A DNA stretch of 64,000 bases from Alcanivorax sp. 1008 (GTDB lineage: Bacteria; Pseudomonadota; Gammaproteobacteria; Pseudomonadales; Alcanivoracaceae), in assembly GCF_020667895.1 (NCBI RefSeq), contig NZ_JAFMPS010000004.1:124001-188000 (forward strand), in the 5' to 3' direction. Below the pieces are notes generated by a model. The model saw only the letters and a list, made by a program, of their open reading frames with translations, made no database searches and was not told the DNA's origin. Every line of letters begins with the position of its first letter. Positions within the stretch are counted from its first letter, which is position 1. The position numbers were made by a program, and so were the translations under genes. This document shows positions 18,759 through 27,895 of this stretch, one piece after another.

Positions 18759-19523
18759 TCAGAGTGAAGCCACGTAGCTCCGCACCGCCTCTGCCGGAGG
18801 TAAATCTCCGGTCCATGAAAGCATCACCTTGCCGGCCTGCTCAGTCACTTGCTGCTGGCCGACTAGCTGCGCCACCCGGCGCGCAATAGCCTCTCCCGAA
18901 TCCACCCAGCAGATGGTCGGCCAGAGCCGCTCCAGCATGGGCCTGAGCAACGGAAAGTGGGTGCAGCCCAGCACCACATGACTGACAGGTTGCGGCCGCA
19001 TCAGCCAGTCATCCAAATGCTCTGCCAGGCTCTGCGGTTCGCGTCCGCAGGCTAGCCAGTCCTCTGCCCACTGCACCAACTCGACACTGCCGAATCGCCG
19101 CACCTGACAACCTACTGCGAAATCGCGAATTAAATTATCGGTGTAGGGTCGATTGACCGTGGCCGGGGTAGCCAGCAAGCCGATCTGACCACTGTCGCTG
19201 GCTGCAGCGGCTACTTTCAGCGCCGGCACCACACCCACCACCGGAATATCCAGCGCCGCACGCAGCGCTGGCAAAGCCAGCGTGCTGGCCGTATTGCAAG
19301 CCACCACCAGCAGGCGGGGCTGATGCTCAGCGACCGCCTCGGCACACACCTTCAGCACCCGCTCAACAAGGGTAGCGTCATCCTTGTTGCCATAGGGAAA
19401 GCCGGCACTGTCCATCAGGTAATGCAGCGGCAGACCCGGCAGGCGCCGACGAATTTCCGCAGCCACACTAAGACCGCCAACGCCGGAGTCGAATACTAAA
19501 ACCGGGGAGCTCGCTGTCACCAT
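18759..19523 (-). CDS. murI: Glutamate racemase
   Basis: Converts L-glutamate to the D-glutamate of peptidoglycan. The 254-residue protein begins SPVLVFDSGVGGLSVAAEI and has the two catalytic cysteines, in VVACNTASTLALP and VLGCTHFPLLRP. These act as the two acid/base groups on either face of the substrate. It starts at ATG 19523 and ends the same-strand string that begins with trpE, 42 bases after trpC. It may be transcribed with the trp genes, although no trp-specific role is known for it. Confidence 0.95.
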   Translation of the reverse strand: MVTASSPVLVFDSGVGGLSVAAEIRRRLPGLPLHYLMDSAGFPYGNKDDATLVERVLKVCAEAVAEHQPRLLVVACNTASTLALPALRAALDIPVVGVVPALKVAAAASDSGQIGLLATPATVNRPYTDNLIRDFAVGCQVRRFGSVELVQWAEDWLACGREPQSLAEHLDDWLMRPQPVSHVVLGCTHFPLLRPMLERLWPTICWVDSGEAIARRVAQLVGQQQVTEQAGKVMLSWTGDLPPAEAVRSYVASL

Positions 19524-19565
19524 GAAGAATCCGGCTAGCCTCAGAACTGCTTTACCGCAGCACCG

Positions 19566-20366
19566 TTACAGGGAAAAAAATCTTTTCAGCTCGGCGCCCG
19601 GGTCGGCGGCACGCATAAACGCTTCGCCCACCAGAAACGAATTAACCTGACGCTGGCGCATGGCCGCCACATCCGTGGGAGCAAGAATGCCACTTTCAGT
19701 CACCAACAACCGATCGGCTGGCACACGGTCGAGCAGCTTGAAGGTATTCTCCAACGACAGCTCAAAAGTGTGCAGATCCCGATTATTAATACCAATCATC
19801 GGCGCACCCAACTTCAGAGCCCGATCCAATTCCTCACCGGTATGTACTTCCACCAGAGTATCAAGGCCCGCTTGATTGGCAGCTGCATATAGCTCGGCCA
19901 TGGTGTCGTCTTCCAAGGCGGCCACAATCAGCAGGATACAGTCAGCACCAATGGCACGGGCTTCCCATACCTGATACGGGTCAATGGTGAAATCCTTGCG
20001 CAACACCGGCAGCGAACAGGCAGCTCTGGCCTGCTGCAGATAATCCTCATGACCCTGAAAAAAATCCCTATCAGTCAACACCGACAGACAAGCGGCACCG
20101 CCTTTTTCATAACTGGCGGCAATCTCTGCAGGGACAAAATGTTCTCGAATCACCCCCTTCGATGGCGACGCTTTTTTTACCTCGGCAATCACTGCAGGCA
20201 AACCCTTATCCAGTTTGCTCTGCAAGGCTCGGATAAAACCGCGGGCCGGGGGCTGCTCGCTAGCCTGCTGCTTTATTTGTTCAAGCGACTTCGTTTTAAG
20301 CCGCTGGGCCACCTCTTCCTGCTTGCGCAGCAGAATGCGATCCAGAACCGTACCTGTGATCTTCAC
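19566..20366 (-). CDS. trpC: Indole-3-glycerol-phosphate synthase
   Basis: Closes the indole ring from carboxyphenylaminodeoxyribulose phosphate in tryptophan synthesis. The 266-residue TIM barrel shows [17 protein letters not shown] (catalytic Lys), [32 protein letters not shown] and VTESGI. It is monofunctional, with no PRAI domain. GTG 20366 overlaps the trpD stop by four bases (GTGA), indicating translational coupling. In Pseudomonas, trpC is likewise the last of trpGDC. Confidence 0.97.
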   Translation of the reverse strand: MKITGTVLDRILLRKQEEVAQRLKTKSLEQIKQQASEQPPARGFIRALQSKLDKGLPAVIAEVKKASPSKGVIREHFVPAEIAASYEKGGAACLSVLTDRDFFQGHEDYLQQARAACSLPVLRKDFTIDPYQVWEARAIGADCILLIVAALEDDTMAELYAAANQAGLDTLVEVHTGEELDRALKLGAPMIGINNRDLHTFELSLENTFKLLDRVPADRLLVTESGILAPTDVAAMRQRQVNSFLVGEAFMRAADPGAELKRFFSL

Positions 20367-21415
20367 TGAATATCTTCCTGCTGTTTGAGCAGCGCGGTGA
20401 AATCGCGCAATTGGTTCATACGCTCACGGGCTTCGCCGTTATGCACCAGGTCTTCCGCCATACGGACGCCATCTTTCAGCGAGTTAGCCACACCAGCCAC
20501 ATAGATAGCAGCGCCAGCATTCATGGAAATCACATCGGCGGCCTTCTTTGCTGCGTCAGTGCTACGCTTACCAAAAGCATCGCGAATCAGAGCCAATGAC
20601 TCCGCCGCATCGGCAACACTCAGACCAACCAGCGAAGCAGAGGTCAGGCCCACATCTTCAGGGGTAACGTCGTACTCCTTAAGCTCGCCATTACGCCACT
20701 CGGCCACATGGGTACTGGCCGCAATACTAAATTCATCAAGCCCATCCATACCATGAACCACCATGATGTGCTCACCACCAAGACGGCCAAGCACCTCAGC
20801 AATGGGCCGACACAGGCGCGACGAAAACACCCCAACCACCTGCCTTTTTACACCCGCCGGATTAGTCATCGGCCCAAGAATATTGAAAATTGTGCGCAGC
20901 CCTAGCTCACGTCGCGGGCCCACAGCGTATTTCATCGCGCTGTGATGATTAGGTGCAAACATAAAACCAACACCCACCTCCCGCACGCACCTAGCAGTCT
21001 GCCCGGGATTCAAGTCAAGGCGTACCCCGGCAGCCTCTAATACATCAGCTGCTCCACTTTTAGAGCTCACAGAGCGACCACCATGTTTTGCCACATGGCA
21101 GCCTGCCGCAGCAGCAACAAAGGCGGATGCACTGGAAATGTTGAACAGGTTGGCGCCATCACCACCGGTGCCGACGATATCGACCAGATAAGGGAGCTCA
21201 CCAACTTCTACCGGGGTCATCAGCTCACGCATTACCTGCACTGCGCCGGTGATTTCATCGATGGTCTCGCTCTTCATGCGCATACCCATCAGAAAGGCAC
21301 CAATCTGAGCATCAGTGGCAGCGCCAGTCATTACCTGGCGCATTACTTCCCGCATCTCTTGCAAACTCAGATCAAGATTTTCGACCACCCGGCCCAGTGC
21401 TTCGCGAATATCCAT
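20363..21415 (-). CDS. trpD: Anthranilate phosphoribosyltransferase
   Basis: Transfers the phosphoribosyl group from PRPP to anthranilate. The 350-residue protein shows the PRPP-binding [38 protein letters not shown] and [20 protein letters not shown] motifs. I chose ATG 21415, whose A is the last base of the trpG stop codon (TGATG). A TTG three bases earlier could also initiate. It lacks a fused glutaminase, unlike the E. coli TrpGD fusion, so TrpG is a separate protein here. Confidence 0.97.
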   Translation of the reverse strand: MDIREALGRVVENLDLSLQEMREVMRQVMTGAATDAQIGAFLMGMRMKSETIDEITGAVQVMRELMTPVEVGELPYLVDIVGTGGDGANLFNISSASAFVAAAAGCHVAKHGGRSVSSKSGAADVLEAAGVRLDLNPGQTARCVREVGVGFMFAPNHHSAMKYAVGPRRELGLRTIFNILGPMTNPAGVKRQVVGVFSSRLCRPIAEVLGRLGGEHIMVVHGMDGLDEFSIAASTHVAEWRNGELKEYDVTPEDVGLTSASLVGLSVADAAESLALIRDAFGKRSTDAAKKAADVISMNAGAAIYVAGVANSLKDGVRMAEDLVHNGEARERMNQLRDFTALLKQQEDIQ

Positions 21416-22005
21416 CAACGCTCTCCCAGCAGGAAGTTCTTCAGCATGGCATGGCCATGCTCGGTCAGGATCGACTCCGGGTGGAATTGCACACCCTCCA
21501 CATCTAGCGTCTTGTGCCGCAACCCCATAATCTCTTCCATGCTGCCATCATCGTTTTGTGTCCAGGCGGTGATCTCAAAACAATCCGGCAGACTGTCTTT
21601 TTCCACCACTAGTGAATGATAGCGAGTTGCCGTAAACGGTGATGGCAGGCCGTGAAACACGCCCTTGCCATTGTGATAAATCGGCGAAGTCTTGCCATGC
21701 ATCACCTGACGTGCCCGTACCACCTTTCCACCGAAAACCTGCCCCATACTTTGATGGCCAAGGCAGACACCAAGAATAGGCAACTGACCAGCGAAATGCT
21801 CAATCGCTTCCATGGAAATACCCGCCTCGTTGGGCGTGCACGGCCCCGGCGAAATCACCAGCCTATCCGCTCCCACGGCAGCTATTTCATCCAGCGATAA
21901 CTCATCGTTGCGCTTGACCACCACTTCGGCGCCAAGCTCTTGCAAGTACTGGACAATGTTGTAAGTAAAGCTGTCGTAGTTGTCGATCATCAGCACACGA
22001 ATCAT
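21415..22005 (-). CDS. trpG: Anthranilate synthase glutaminase component
   Basis: A class I amidotransferase that supplies ammonia to TrpE. The 196-residue protein has the catalytic triad: the cysteine in [18 protein letters not shown] and the His-Glu in [15 protein letters not shown]. The start [21 protein letters not shown] is typical. The ATG overlaps the trpE stop (ATGA). The same subunit often also serves p-aminobenzoate synthesis, and the folate genes further along show no second copy nearby. Confidence 0.96.
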   Translation of the reverse strand: MIRVLMIDNYDSFTYNIVQYLQELGAEVVVKRNDELSLDEIAAVGADRLVISPGPCTPNEAGISMEAIEHFAGQLPILGVCLGHQSMGQVFGGKVVRARQVMHGKTSPIYHNGKGVFHGLPSPFTATRYHSLVVEKDSLPDCFEITAWTQNDDGSMEEIMGLRHKTLDVEGVQFHPESILTEHGHAMLKNFLLGER

Positions 22006-23501
22006 GAGCGCACCTCCAGACCGGACAACACCATATTAACGGCGGTAAAAATGGCCCGCGCCTTGTTCATGGTTTCTTTCCACTCCAGTGCCGGAACAGA
22101 GTCCGCGACCACGCCGGCACCAGCCTGCACGTACAGACGGCCATCGCGAATTACCGCGGTGCGAATGGCGATTGCGGTATCCATTTCACCATTGAAACCG
22201 ATATAGCCCACCGCGCCACCGTAAACCCCACGCTTCACCGGCTCCAGTTCATCAATGATTTCCATGGCGCGAATCTTCGGCGCCCCACTCAAGGTGCCGG
22301 CCGGGAACGTTGCCTTCAATACTTCCAACGGGCCGAAGCCTCTTTTCAGCTTACCTTCGACATTGGAAACGATATGCATGACATGGGAGTAACGCTCCAC
22401 CCTCATATTTTCGGTAACCCGAACAGTGCCCGGCTCCGCAATGCGGCCAACGTCATTACGGCCCAGATCAATCAGCATCAGGTGTTCAGCGATTTCTTTA
22501 GGGTCGGCCAGTAGTTCCTGCTCCAGCGCCAGATCTTCCTCTGCCGTGCGACCACGGCGACGTGTGCCGGCAATCGGCCTTACCGTCACCATGCCATGCT
22601 CCACCCGGGTGAGAATTTCCGGCGAGGAGCCTGCAATATGAAAGTCATCCAGATCCAGATAGAACATATACGGCGAAGGATTCAGATAACGTAGCGCCCG
22701 ATACAAATCCAATGGCGACGCATCGAATGGCACCGACATACGCTGGGACGGCACCACCTGCATGATGTCTCCTGCCAGCGTGTATTCACGAATACGCTCA
22801 ACACCCGCCTTGAAATCCGCCTCTGGATACTCGGAAACGAACTCCTTCTCCGACAGCGGCGCGGCACGATGCGGCTCTGGCTCCGCCAGCGGCGCGCGCA
22901 GTTTTGCTTCCAGCGCGTCCAGTCGTCTTGCTGCCTGCGCCAGCACGCCAGCCTCGTTCGGATCCACCAGCACCAGTAGAAACAGACTTCCGCGCAGATT
23001 ATCGAATACGACAATTTCTTCAGAGCGCATCAGCAGTATGTCTGGCGCACCGATGGTATCCCTGCCCCGCGCCGGGCCGAGACGAGGCTCAAAGTAGCGC
23101 ACGCTGTCGTAACCGAAATACCCCACCAGGCCGCCGTTAAAACGTGGCAGGCCTTCCACTTCCGGGGCTCTGAACTGCTGACGGTAGTTTTCGATAAAGG
23201 CAATCGGATCGCCCTGCTCCACCCGGCTGCCATTTTCTCCACTGATCTCGATGCGCTCGCCATAGACGCGGATCACTTCTGTCGCCGGCAGGCCAATCAT
23301 CGAGTAACGCCCCCAGCGCTCACCGCCCTGAACGGATTCAAAAAGGTAGGTATAGGGCCCTGCGGCGAGTTTGCGGTAGGCGGACAGCGGGGTATCAAGA
23401 TCAGCCAGCACTTCACGCACCACGGGCACGCGGTTGAAGCCGGCATCAAGGTATGTGTGGAGCTGCTCCGGACTAACTGGATAAGTAGTATTCGATGGCA
23501 T
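22002..23501 (-). CDS. trpE: Anthranilate synthase component I
   Basis: Makes anthranilate from chorismate and ammonia, the committed step to tryptophan. The 499-residue protein has LLESV-type feedback-site residues (here [19 protein letters not shown]) and the catalytic [19 protein letters not shown] and [16 protein letters not shown] motifs. [18 protein letters not shown] and [17 protein letters not shown] lie near the C-terminus. ATG 23501 was chosen by alignment with Pseudomonas TrpE. A GTG at 23537 would add twelve residues. Unlike in Pseudomonas, trpE is directly joined to trpG, giving one E-G-D-C operon. A Trp-rich leader peptide precedes it. Confidence 0.96.
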   Translation of the reverse strand: MPSNTTYPVSPEQLHTYLDAGFNRVPVVREVLADLDTPLSAYRKLAAGPYTYLFESVQGGERWGRYSMIGLPATEVIRVYGERIEISGENGSRVEQGDPIAFIENYRQQFRAPEVEGLPRFNGGLVGYFGYDSVRYFEPRLGPARGRDTIGAPDILLMRSEEIVVFDNLRGSLFLLVLVDPNEAGVLAQAARRLDALEAKLRAPLAEPEPHRAAPLSEKEFVSEYPEADFKAGVERIREYTLAGDIMQVVPSQRMSVPFDASPLDLYRALRYLNPSPYMFYLDLDDFHIAGSSPEILTRVEHGMVTVRPIAGTRRRGRTAEEDLALEQELLADPKEIAEHLMLIDLGRNDVGRIAEPGTVRVTENMRVERYSHVMHIVSNVEGKLKRGFGPLEVLKATFPAGTLSGAPKIRAMEIIDELEPVKRGVYGGAVGYIGFNGEMDTAIAIRTAVIRDGRLYVQAGAGVVADSVPALEWKETMNKARAIFTAVNMVLSGLEVRS

Positions 23502-23546
23502 AAGTATTCCCGGTATTCTGCTTTGGAGGGCATGCACAGACGGTCT

Positions 23547-23704
23547 TGCCGGGAAACCCGGCAGGGCTCAAGTCACCATCGCCAACGGGCGGGGATGACG
23601 GTCAGGCAGGTTGCTGCAACCGGAAAGTGGGCCACCGACGTATCCTGATTCATATCTCGGAAAGTAATGGTCCGAATTGTAGCGGCATTGGCACAAGGCG
23701 GCTA
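23547..23704 (-). promoter_or_regulatory. trp operon leader: promoter and attenuator-like hairpin
   Basis: Read on the minus strand, a TACAAT -10-like hexamer (23681-23676) with a poor -35 region precedes the leader ORF by 22 bases. Ten bases after the leader stop codon lies a strong hairpin, TGCCGGG / CCCGGCA (23563-23547, three-base loop). No run of U follows it, so it would be an unusual attenuator. Translation-coupled or Rho-dependent control is possible. Confidence 0.5.
23573..23653 (-). CDS. trpL: Candidate trp operon leader peptide (26 residues)
   Basis: A 27-codon frame between the trp promoter region and trpE. It starts MNQDTSVAHF and ends PARWRW followed by TGA, placing two Trp codons within the last three residues. 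Tryptophan is rare, so this placement is what a ribosome-stalling leader needs. Attenuation control of trpE is documented in Pseudomonas. The SD sequence is weak (CCGAGAT before the ATG). A hairpin lies ten bases after the stop. The frame is too short for gene finders, and chance occurrence remains possible. Confidence 0.65.
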   Translation of the reverse strand: MNQDTSVAHFPVAATCLTVIPARWRW

Positions 23705-23733
23705 CCAGAGAGAGACCTCCAGAAAACCGCCTG

Positions 23734-24270
23734 CTAACGACAATGCTTCTTGTCTGCCGGGAGTTCCTTGCCGCCCTTGAGGCGAATCACGGTCTTCTGC
23801 AGCAGGACGTTGTTGGGCAGGGTATAGAAGTGGCCATCATCATCTTCAAGGCCAAGATAGATCAGCCCCATCTGTACCACCCGTCCGGTCACCGTGTTAT
23901 CCCCATCCAGCACCCGAACACGGTCCGCAAGCCGGAATGGAGCGCCGAAAAACAGGATCAACCCAGCGGTCAAATTACTCAAAATCGACCAACTGGCAAA
24001 AAGGGCGATCCCGACAATAGCGAACAAAGAAGAAGCAAATACGACAAAGCCTTGCCCGGAAAACCCCCACACCACGCCAAGCAAGATCAGGGTTATCAGC
24101 ACGATCAGCGCATTACTAAGAGCCTGAACCTGAAATACGCGCCCCGGGCCGTAGTCGTGGCGCTTGGCGAACTTGCGAAACAGCCGGCGCAACAGCCTCA
24201 TAACCAAATACATCCCTAACAGCAAAGCTGCGGAAACAAATAAATTGGTTAAAGTACCTGTCATGGTCAT
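23734..24270 (-). CDS. Small MscS-family mechanosensitive channel protein
   Basis: A 178-residue membrane protein. Three predicted helices (about residues 7-27, 48-70 and 75-100) are followed by the MscS pore-helix and beta-domain signature, with ASWSILSNLTAGLILFFGAPFRLADRVRV and YLGLEDDDGHFYTLPNN. MscS proteins release solutes on hypo-osmotic shock. This one lacks the usual C-terminal cytoplasmic vestibule domain, so it is a minimal form, and full gating activity is uncertain. It stands alone between trpE and the OYE gene. Confidence 0.82.
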   Translation of the reverse strand: MTMTGTLTNLFVSAALLLGMYLVMRLLRRLFRKFAKRHDYGPGRVFQVQALSNALIVLITLILLGVVWGFSGQGFVVFASSLFAIVGIALFASWSILSNLTAGLILFFGAPFRLADRVRVLDGDNTVTGRVVQMGLIYLGLEDDDGHFYTLPNNVLLQKTVIRLKGGKELPADKKHCR

Positions 24271-24298
24271 ACATTGCCCCCGCTGATACCCGACAACC

Positions 24299-25405
24299 TC
24301 AATAATATTTTGCCAGCGACATTTTACTGAACGGGCTCAACTCGTCATTGCGGCCATCACGAATTTTCTCCAGCCACTGGGGGTCCTGCAGCAGGGCGCG
24401 GCCAACCGCCACCAGATCAAACTCATCAGCAGCCATCCGGCGCAGCAGTTCATCGATCCCCACCGGCGCAGCCTCACCGCCCATGGCCATGCCGGCCTCA
24501 CCGATAAAGTCGTCATCCAGGCCAACACTGCCCACGGACATGGTTGGTTTACCGGTCAGCTTCTTTGTCCAGCCGGCCAGGTTCAACTCTGAACCGTCGA
24601 ACTCTGCCTCCCAGAAGCGACGCGTGGAGCAGTGGAAGATATCCACGCCCGCTTCCACCAGCGGCCCAAGGAAGCGGCCAAGCTCATCAGGCGTCTGAAC
24701 CAAACGGGCGCTATAATCCTGCTGCTTCCACTGGGAGTAACGCAGAACAATAGCGAAATCCGCTCCCACCGCCTCACGCACCGCCCGCACGATCTCTACG
24801 GCAAAGCGACCGCGATTTTCCAGCGAGCCGCCGTATTCATCATCACGCTGGTTGGTACCTTCCCAAAAAAACTGGTCAATCAAATAGCCGTGGGCGCCAT
24901 GGATTTCCACACCATCGAAACCCAGCGCCTTGGCGTCCCTGGCGGCTTCAGCAAAGGCTCTCACCACATCATTAATATCCTGCCTGGTCATGGCATGGCC
25001 AACCACCTTACCGGGCTTGACCATACCGCATGGGCTGTAGCCGGGGACGTCCTTGTCCGGGCCAATGCCGGGACGGCGCACCGAGCCGACATGCCAGAGC
25101 TGGGGAATAATCTTGCCGCCGGCGGCATGCACCGCCTCGACCACCTTTTTCCAGCCATCCAGGGCCGCGCCATGGAACGCCGGCACCTGCTCGTAGCCAT
25201 TGGCTGCCTTGTGGTTAACCGTGGTGCCCTCGGTGATCAGCAGACCAACCCCGGCCTCCGCGCGGCGACGGTAGTAGGCCACTACCTCGTCGTTGGGAAT
25301 GTAATTTGGCGAACGCATACGGGTCATCGGCGCCATGGCGACCCGATTGGCCAGATGCAGGGATTTGCACTCGAACGGGCGAAAAAGTGGGCTGGTATCA
25401 GTCAC
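24299..25405 (-). CDS. Old Yellow Enzyme family NADH:flavin oxidoreductase
   Basis: An FMN-dependent TIM-barrel ene-reductase of 368 residues. Seen are the N-terminal LFRPFECKSLHLANRVAMAPMTR, the substrate-contacting HGAHGYLIDQFFW with QRDDEYGGSLENRGRF, and FDLVAVGRALLQDPQW for FMN phosphate binding. Such enzymes reduce activated C=C bonds in electrophiles. The start is GTG 25405 with GAGG five to six bases upstream. It is divergent from an HxlR-type regulator across a 104-base region with operator-like repeats, so it is probably induced by the electrophile that regulator senses. Confidence 0.9.
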   Translation of the reverse strand: MTDTSPLFRPFECKSLHLANRVAMAPMTRMRSPNYIPNDEVVAYYRRRAEAGVGLLITEGTTVNHKAANGYEQVPAFHGAALDGWKKVVEAVHAAGGKIIPQLWHVGSVRRPGIGPDKDVPGYSPCGMVKPGKVVGHAMTRQDINDVVRAFAEAARDAKALGFDGVEIHGAHGYLIDQFFWEGTNQRDDEYGGSLENRGRFAVEIVRAVREAVGADFAIVLRYSQWKQQDYSARLVQTPDELGRFLGPLVEAGVDIFHCSTRRFWEAEFDGSELNLAGWTKKLTGKPTMSVGSVGLDDDFIGEAGMAMGGEAAPVGIDELLRRMAADEFDLVAVGRALLQDPQWLEKIRDGRNDELSPFSKMSLAKYY

Positions 25406-25454
25406 GAAAACCTCGGCATCAGGGGCGACAGTCGCCCGACATTAGTTTTAATTT

Positions 25455-25496
25455 GCAACCTTATTGATAAAGGTTGCGTTTTGCAACCATATTGCA
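25455..25496. promoter_or_regulatory. Operator-like repeats between OYE and HxlR genes
   Basis: GCAACCTT (25455-25462) and AAGGTTGC (25470-25477) form a perfect 8-bp dyad with a 7-base spacer. The half-site GCAACC recurs at 25483-25488 inside a second dyad, TGCAA-N5-TTGCA (25482-25496). The repeats sit in the divergent promoter region and suit binding by an HxlR dimer. Confidence 0.65.
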
Positions 25497-25509
25497 GAAA
25501 CTGGCCAAC

Positions 25510-25947
25510 ATGAACCGGCCAAACCCTGCCACCGACCCCTGCTCCCTCGCCCGCGGCCTCGCCGAGGTCGGTGACTGGTGGTCGCTGATGATCATCCGTG
25601 AAGCCATGTACGGCACCCGCCGCTTCTCGGACTTTCAACAGAACCTCGGCATTGCCCGCAATATCCTGAGCGATCGGCTCAACAAGCTGGTGGAGCGGGA
25701 CATTCTGCGCAAAGTCGACGCCGGCGAACATGGCACCCGCTTCGAGTACCGCCTGACCGACAAGGGGCGGGATCTTTTCGTAGTGCTCACTGCCCTGCGG
25801 CAGTGGGCCGACAAGTGGGTATTCCAGAACGAGCCGCCATTCCTTCTTGTCGACCGCATCAGCGACCGCCCGGTACAACAGGTACAGGTGCTTGACGCCG
25901 ACGGCCAACCGCTAAAGCTTCATCAGGTAGCCATTGCCGCCAGCTGA
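25510..25947 (+). CDS. HxlR-family transcriptional regulator
   Basis: A 145-residue winged-helix regulator. The HxlR core shows PCSLARGLAEVGDWWSLMIIR, RRFSDFQQNLGIARNILSDRL (recognition helix) and a wing in GTRFEYRLTDKGRDL. A Cys in the family N-terminus (DPCSLAR) often senses electrophiles or redox state. ATG 25510 gives the expected start MNRPNPATDPC, and an upstream TTG at 25474 lies within the operator repeats. It is divergent from the OYE-family gene, its likely target. Confidence 0.88.
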   Translation: MNRPNPATDPCSLARGLAEVGDWWSLMIIREAMYGTRRFSDFQQNLGIARNILSDRLNKLVERDILRKVDAGEHGTRFEYRLTDKGRDLFVVLTALRQWADKWVFQNEPPFLLVDRISDRPVQQVQVLDADGQPLKLHQVAIAAS

Positions 25948-25959
25948 CTTTATGCGCCA

Positions 25960-26520
25960 TTAAAGCTCGTTCTGAATCCTTTTGTAGCCCTGAACCAGTC
26001 GTAGATTCGTTTGCGCCACATCTTCAGAGAAACTTGATGCATCCGCGCGCACCGGTTTAATGGTGGCCAGATCAGCCGGTTTGCGGATATTGCTGGTGGA
26101 TGGAATATGGAAATTCTCCGGAATCACTACTCCTTCCACCACCGAGTTGTGCCGCACCACAGAACCCGCCCCGACTTCGCAGTTAAACAGCACAGAGTTG
26201 AAGCCGATAAACACATTGCTACCGACCTTGCAGGGACCATGGACAATGGAGCGGTGGGCAATCGAAGTATTCTCACCGATCTCGACTCGAGCACCCGACT
26301 TGGAGTGAATAACCACTCCGTCTTGAATATTGGAGTTATCCCCTATGACGATGGGCTCCATGCCGCCTTCCGCATTAACCTCATCGGCGCGAATCACCGC
26401 ATAGGGTCCAATAAATACATTTTCACCAATAATAACCTTGCCACAGATAATCGCCGTCGGATCCACGAACGCAGACTCCGCCACCACAGGCAAATCGCCA
26501 CTCGGGTTTTTACGAATCAT
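25960..26520 (-). CDS. Gamma-class carbonic anhydrase-like hexapeptide protein
   Basis: A 186-residue left-handed beta-helix protein with repeated hexapeptides (VIIGENVFIGPYAVIRAD). Residues expected for the gamma carbonic anhydrase site are all in place: Arg-Ala-Asp (IRAD), Gln-Asp in NIQDGVVIHS, and His in HS, AHRS and VHG. Zinc-dependent CO2 hydration is plausible. Related proteins such as CaiE/PaaY act as thioesterases, so the activity is not certain. It is the last gene of the same-strand string amgK-murU-rpe-this gene, 17 bases after rpe. Confidence 0.85.
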   Translation of the reverse strand: MIRKNPSGDLPVVAESAFVDPTAIICGKVIIGENVFIGPYAVIRADEVNAEGGMEPIVIGDNSNIQDGVVIHSKSGARVEIGENTSIAHRSIVHGPCKVGSNVFIGFNSVLFNCEVGAGSVVRHNSVVEGVVIPENFHIPSTSNIRKPADLATIKPVRADASSFSEDVAQTNLRLVQGYKRIQNEL

Positions 26521-26537
26521 TCTCTATTCCCCAGTGA

Positions 26538-27215
26538 CTAGCTAACCGATGCCAATGCCGCTCTCATGGCATCAATCACCACGTCATAATCCGGACGCCC
26601 ATAAATTGCTGAACCGGCAACAAAAGTATCTGCGCCAGCAGCAGCAATATCGGCAATATTGTTTTCACTGATTCCGCCATCCACTTCAAGGCGTATAGCC
26701 AAACCACTGTCATCAATCAAACGACGAACCTTCTCCACTTTCTTCAATGTGCCGGGAATAAATGACTGACCACCAAAGCCCGGGTTGACGCTCATCAGCA
26801 GAATCATGTCCAGCTTGTCCATCACATACTCGAGGCAATCTGGCGAGGTGGCCGGATTCAACACCAGGCCCGCCTTGCAGCCCCGTGAACGGATCAGCTG
26901 CAACGAGCGGTCAACATGATCACTGGCCTCCGGATGAAAGGTAATGATGCTGGCCCCAGCGTCGGCAAACGAATTTATCAGGGAGTCCACCGGACTAACC
27001 ATCAAGTGCACATCAATGGGCGCGGTCACACCATAGTTACGCAGCGCCTTGCATACCATCGGGCCAATAGTCAGATTCGGCACATAGTGGTTGTCCATCA
27101 CATCGAAGTGCACCACATCGGCGCCGGCGTTTAGCACCGCATCAACTTCTGCGCCGAGCCGGGCGAAGTCAGCAGATAAAATAGACGGAGCAATCCAGTA
27201 GTCCTGCTTGGCCAT
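26538..27215 (-). CDS. rpe: Ribulose-phosphate 3-epimerase
   Basis: Interconverts ribulose-5-phosphate and xylulose-5-phosphate in the pentose phosphate pathway. The 225-residue TIM barrel shows [56 protein letters not shown] and [12 protein letters not shown], covering the metal-binding His/Asp residues. In Pseudomonas rpe lies beside trpE. Here it follows murU instead, 17 bases away, so it is probably co-transcribed with the muropeptide-recycling genes. Confidence 0.97.
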   Translation of the reverse strand: MAKQDYWIAPSILSADFARLGAEVDAVLNAGADVVHFDVMDNHYVPNLTIGPMVCKALRNYGVTAPIDVHLMVSPVDSLINSFADAGASIITFHPEASDHVDRSLQLIRSRGCKAGLVLNPATSPDCLEYVMDKLDMILLMSVNPGFGGQSFIPGTLKKVEKVRRLIDDSGLAIRLEVDGGISENNIADIAAAGADTFVAGSAIYGRPDYDVVIDAMRAALASVS

Positions 27216-27232
27216 AAAAACCCCCGAAAAAA

Positions 27233-27895
27233 TCAGTTCGCGCGCAAATACGCATCCAGTTGTTCAAGTCGCTGGGGAGTGCCGATATCCCACCATGCCC
27301 CGGTGAAGTGCTCGCCACTAACCGCATCATGGCACATCGCCGCACGCAACAGCGGTGCCAGTTTCGCTTCACCGTCGGCAAGCTCATAAAACAAAGCCGG
27401 GCGATACACGCCAATCCCGGAAAAAGTCAGCTTCGACTTGCCATTGTCACGGACCAGACCGCGGGAATCCAAACCAAAGTCACCGTTCGGGTGATGTTCC
27501 GGGTTAGTCACCAGCACCAAGTGAGCAAGGCCGACCGGCTCATGCAACCGGGCGAAATCAAAGTCTGTCCAGATATCACCATTAATCACGGCAAACGGCT
27601 CATCACCGAGCAATGGCAGTGCCCGACGAATGCCGCCAGCCGTTTCCAGCGGCGTGCCCTCACGGGACCACTCGATCGATACACCATAGCGACTGCCGTC
27701 ACCCAGCGCAGCTTCAAGCCTGTCACCGAGCCAGGCGGTATTGATCACCAGTTGGCGAAAGCCAGCTTGCTGCAAGCGCTCAATGTGCCACTCAATCAGA
27801 CTTTTACCACCCGCCGGCAGCAATGGCTTGGGGGTGTGATCCGTCAGCGGCCGCATGCGCGTGCCGAGGCCTGCAGCCAGGATCATGGCCTTCAC
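27233..27895 (-). CDS. murU: N-acetylmuramate-1-phosphate uridylyltransferase
   Basis: A 220-residue nucleotidyltransferase that makes UDP-MurNAc from MurNAc-1-phosphate in the cell-wall recycling shortcut of pseudomonads. The signature [31 protein letters not shown] covers the nucleotide loop and catalytic lysine, and [12 protein letters not shown] carries the metal-binding aspartate. It starts at GTG 27895, overlapping the amgK stop (GTGA); an ATG nine bases in is an alternative. The adjacent amgK supplies its substrate, which supports this call over a general sugar-phosphate transferase. Confidence 0.9.
   Translation of the reverse strand: MKAMILAAGLGTRMRPLTDHTPKPLLPAGGKSLIEWHIERLQQAGFRQLVINTAWLGDRLEAALGDGSRYGVSIEWSREGTPLETAGGIRRALPLLGDEPFAVINGDIWTDFDFARLHEPVGLAHLVLVTNPEHHPNGDFGLDSRGLVRDNGKSKLTFSGIGVYRPALFYELADGEAKLAPLLRAAMCHDAVSGEHFTGAWWDIGTPQRLEQLDAYLRAN

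Noticed and set aside
24632-25513. 293-codon plus-strand frame over the OYE-family gene
   Set aside because: Shadow of the minus-strand reductase, which carries all FMN motifs.
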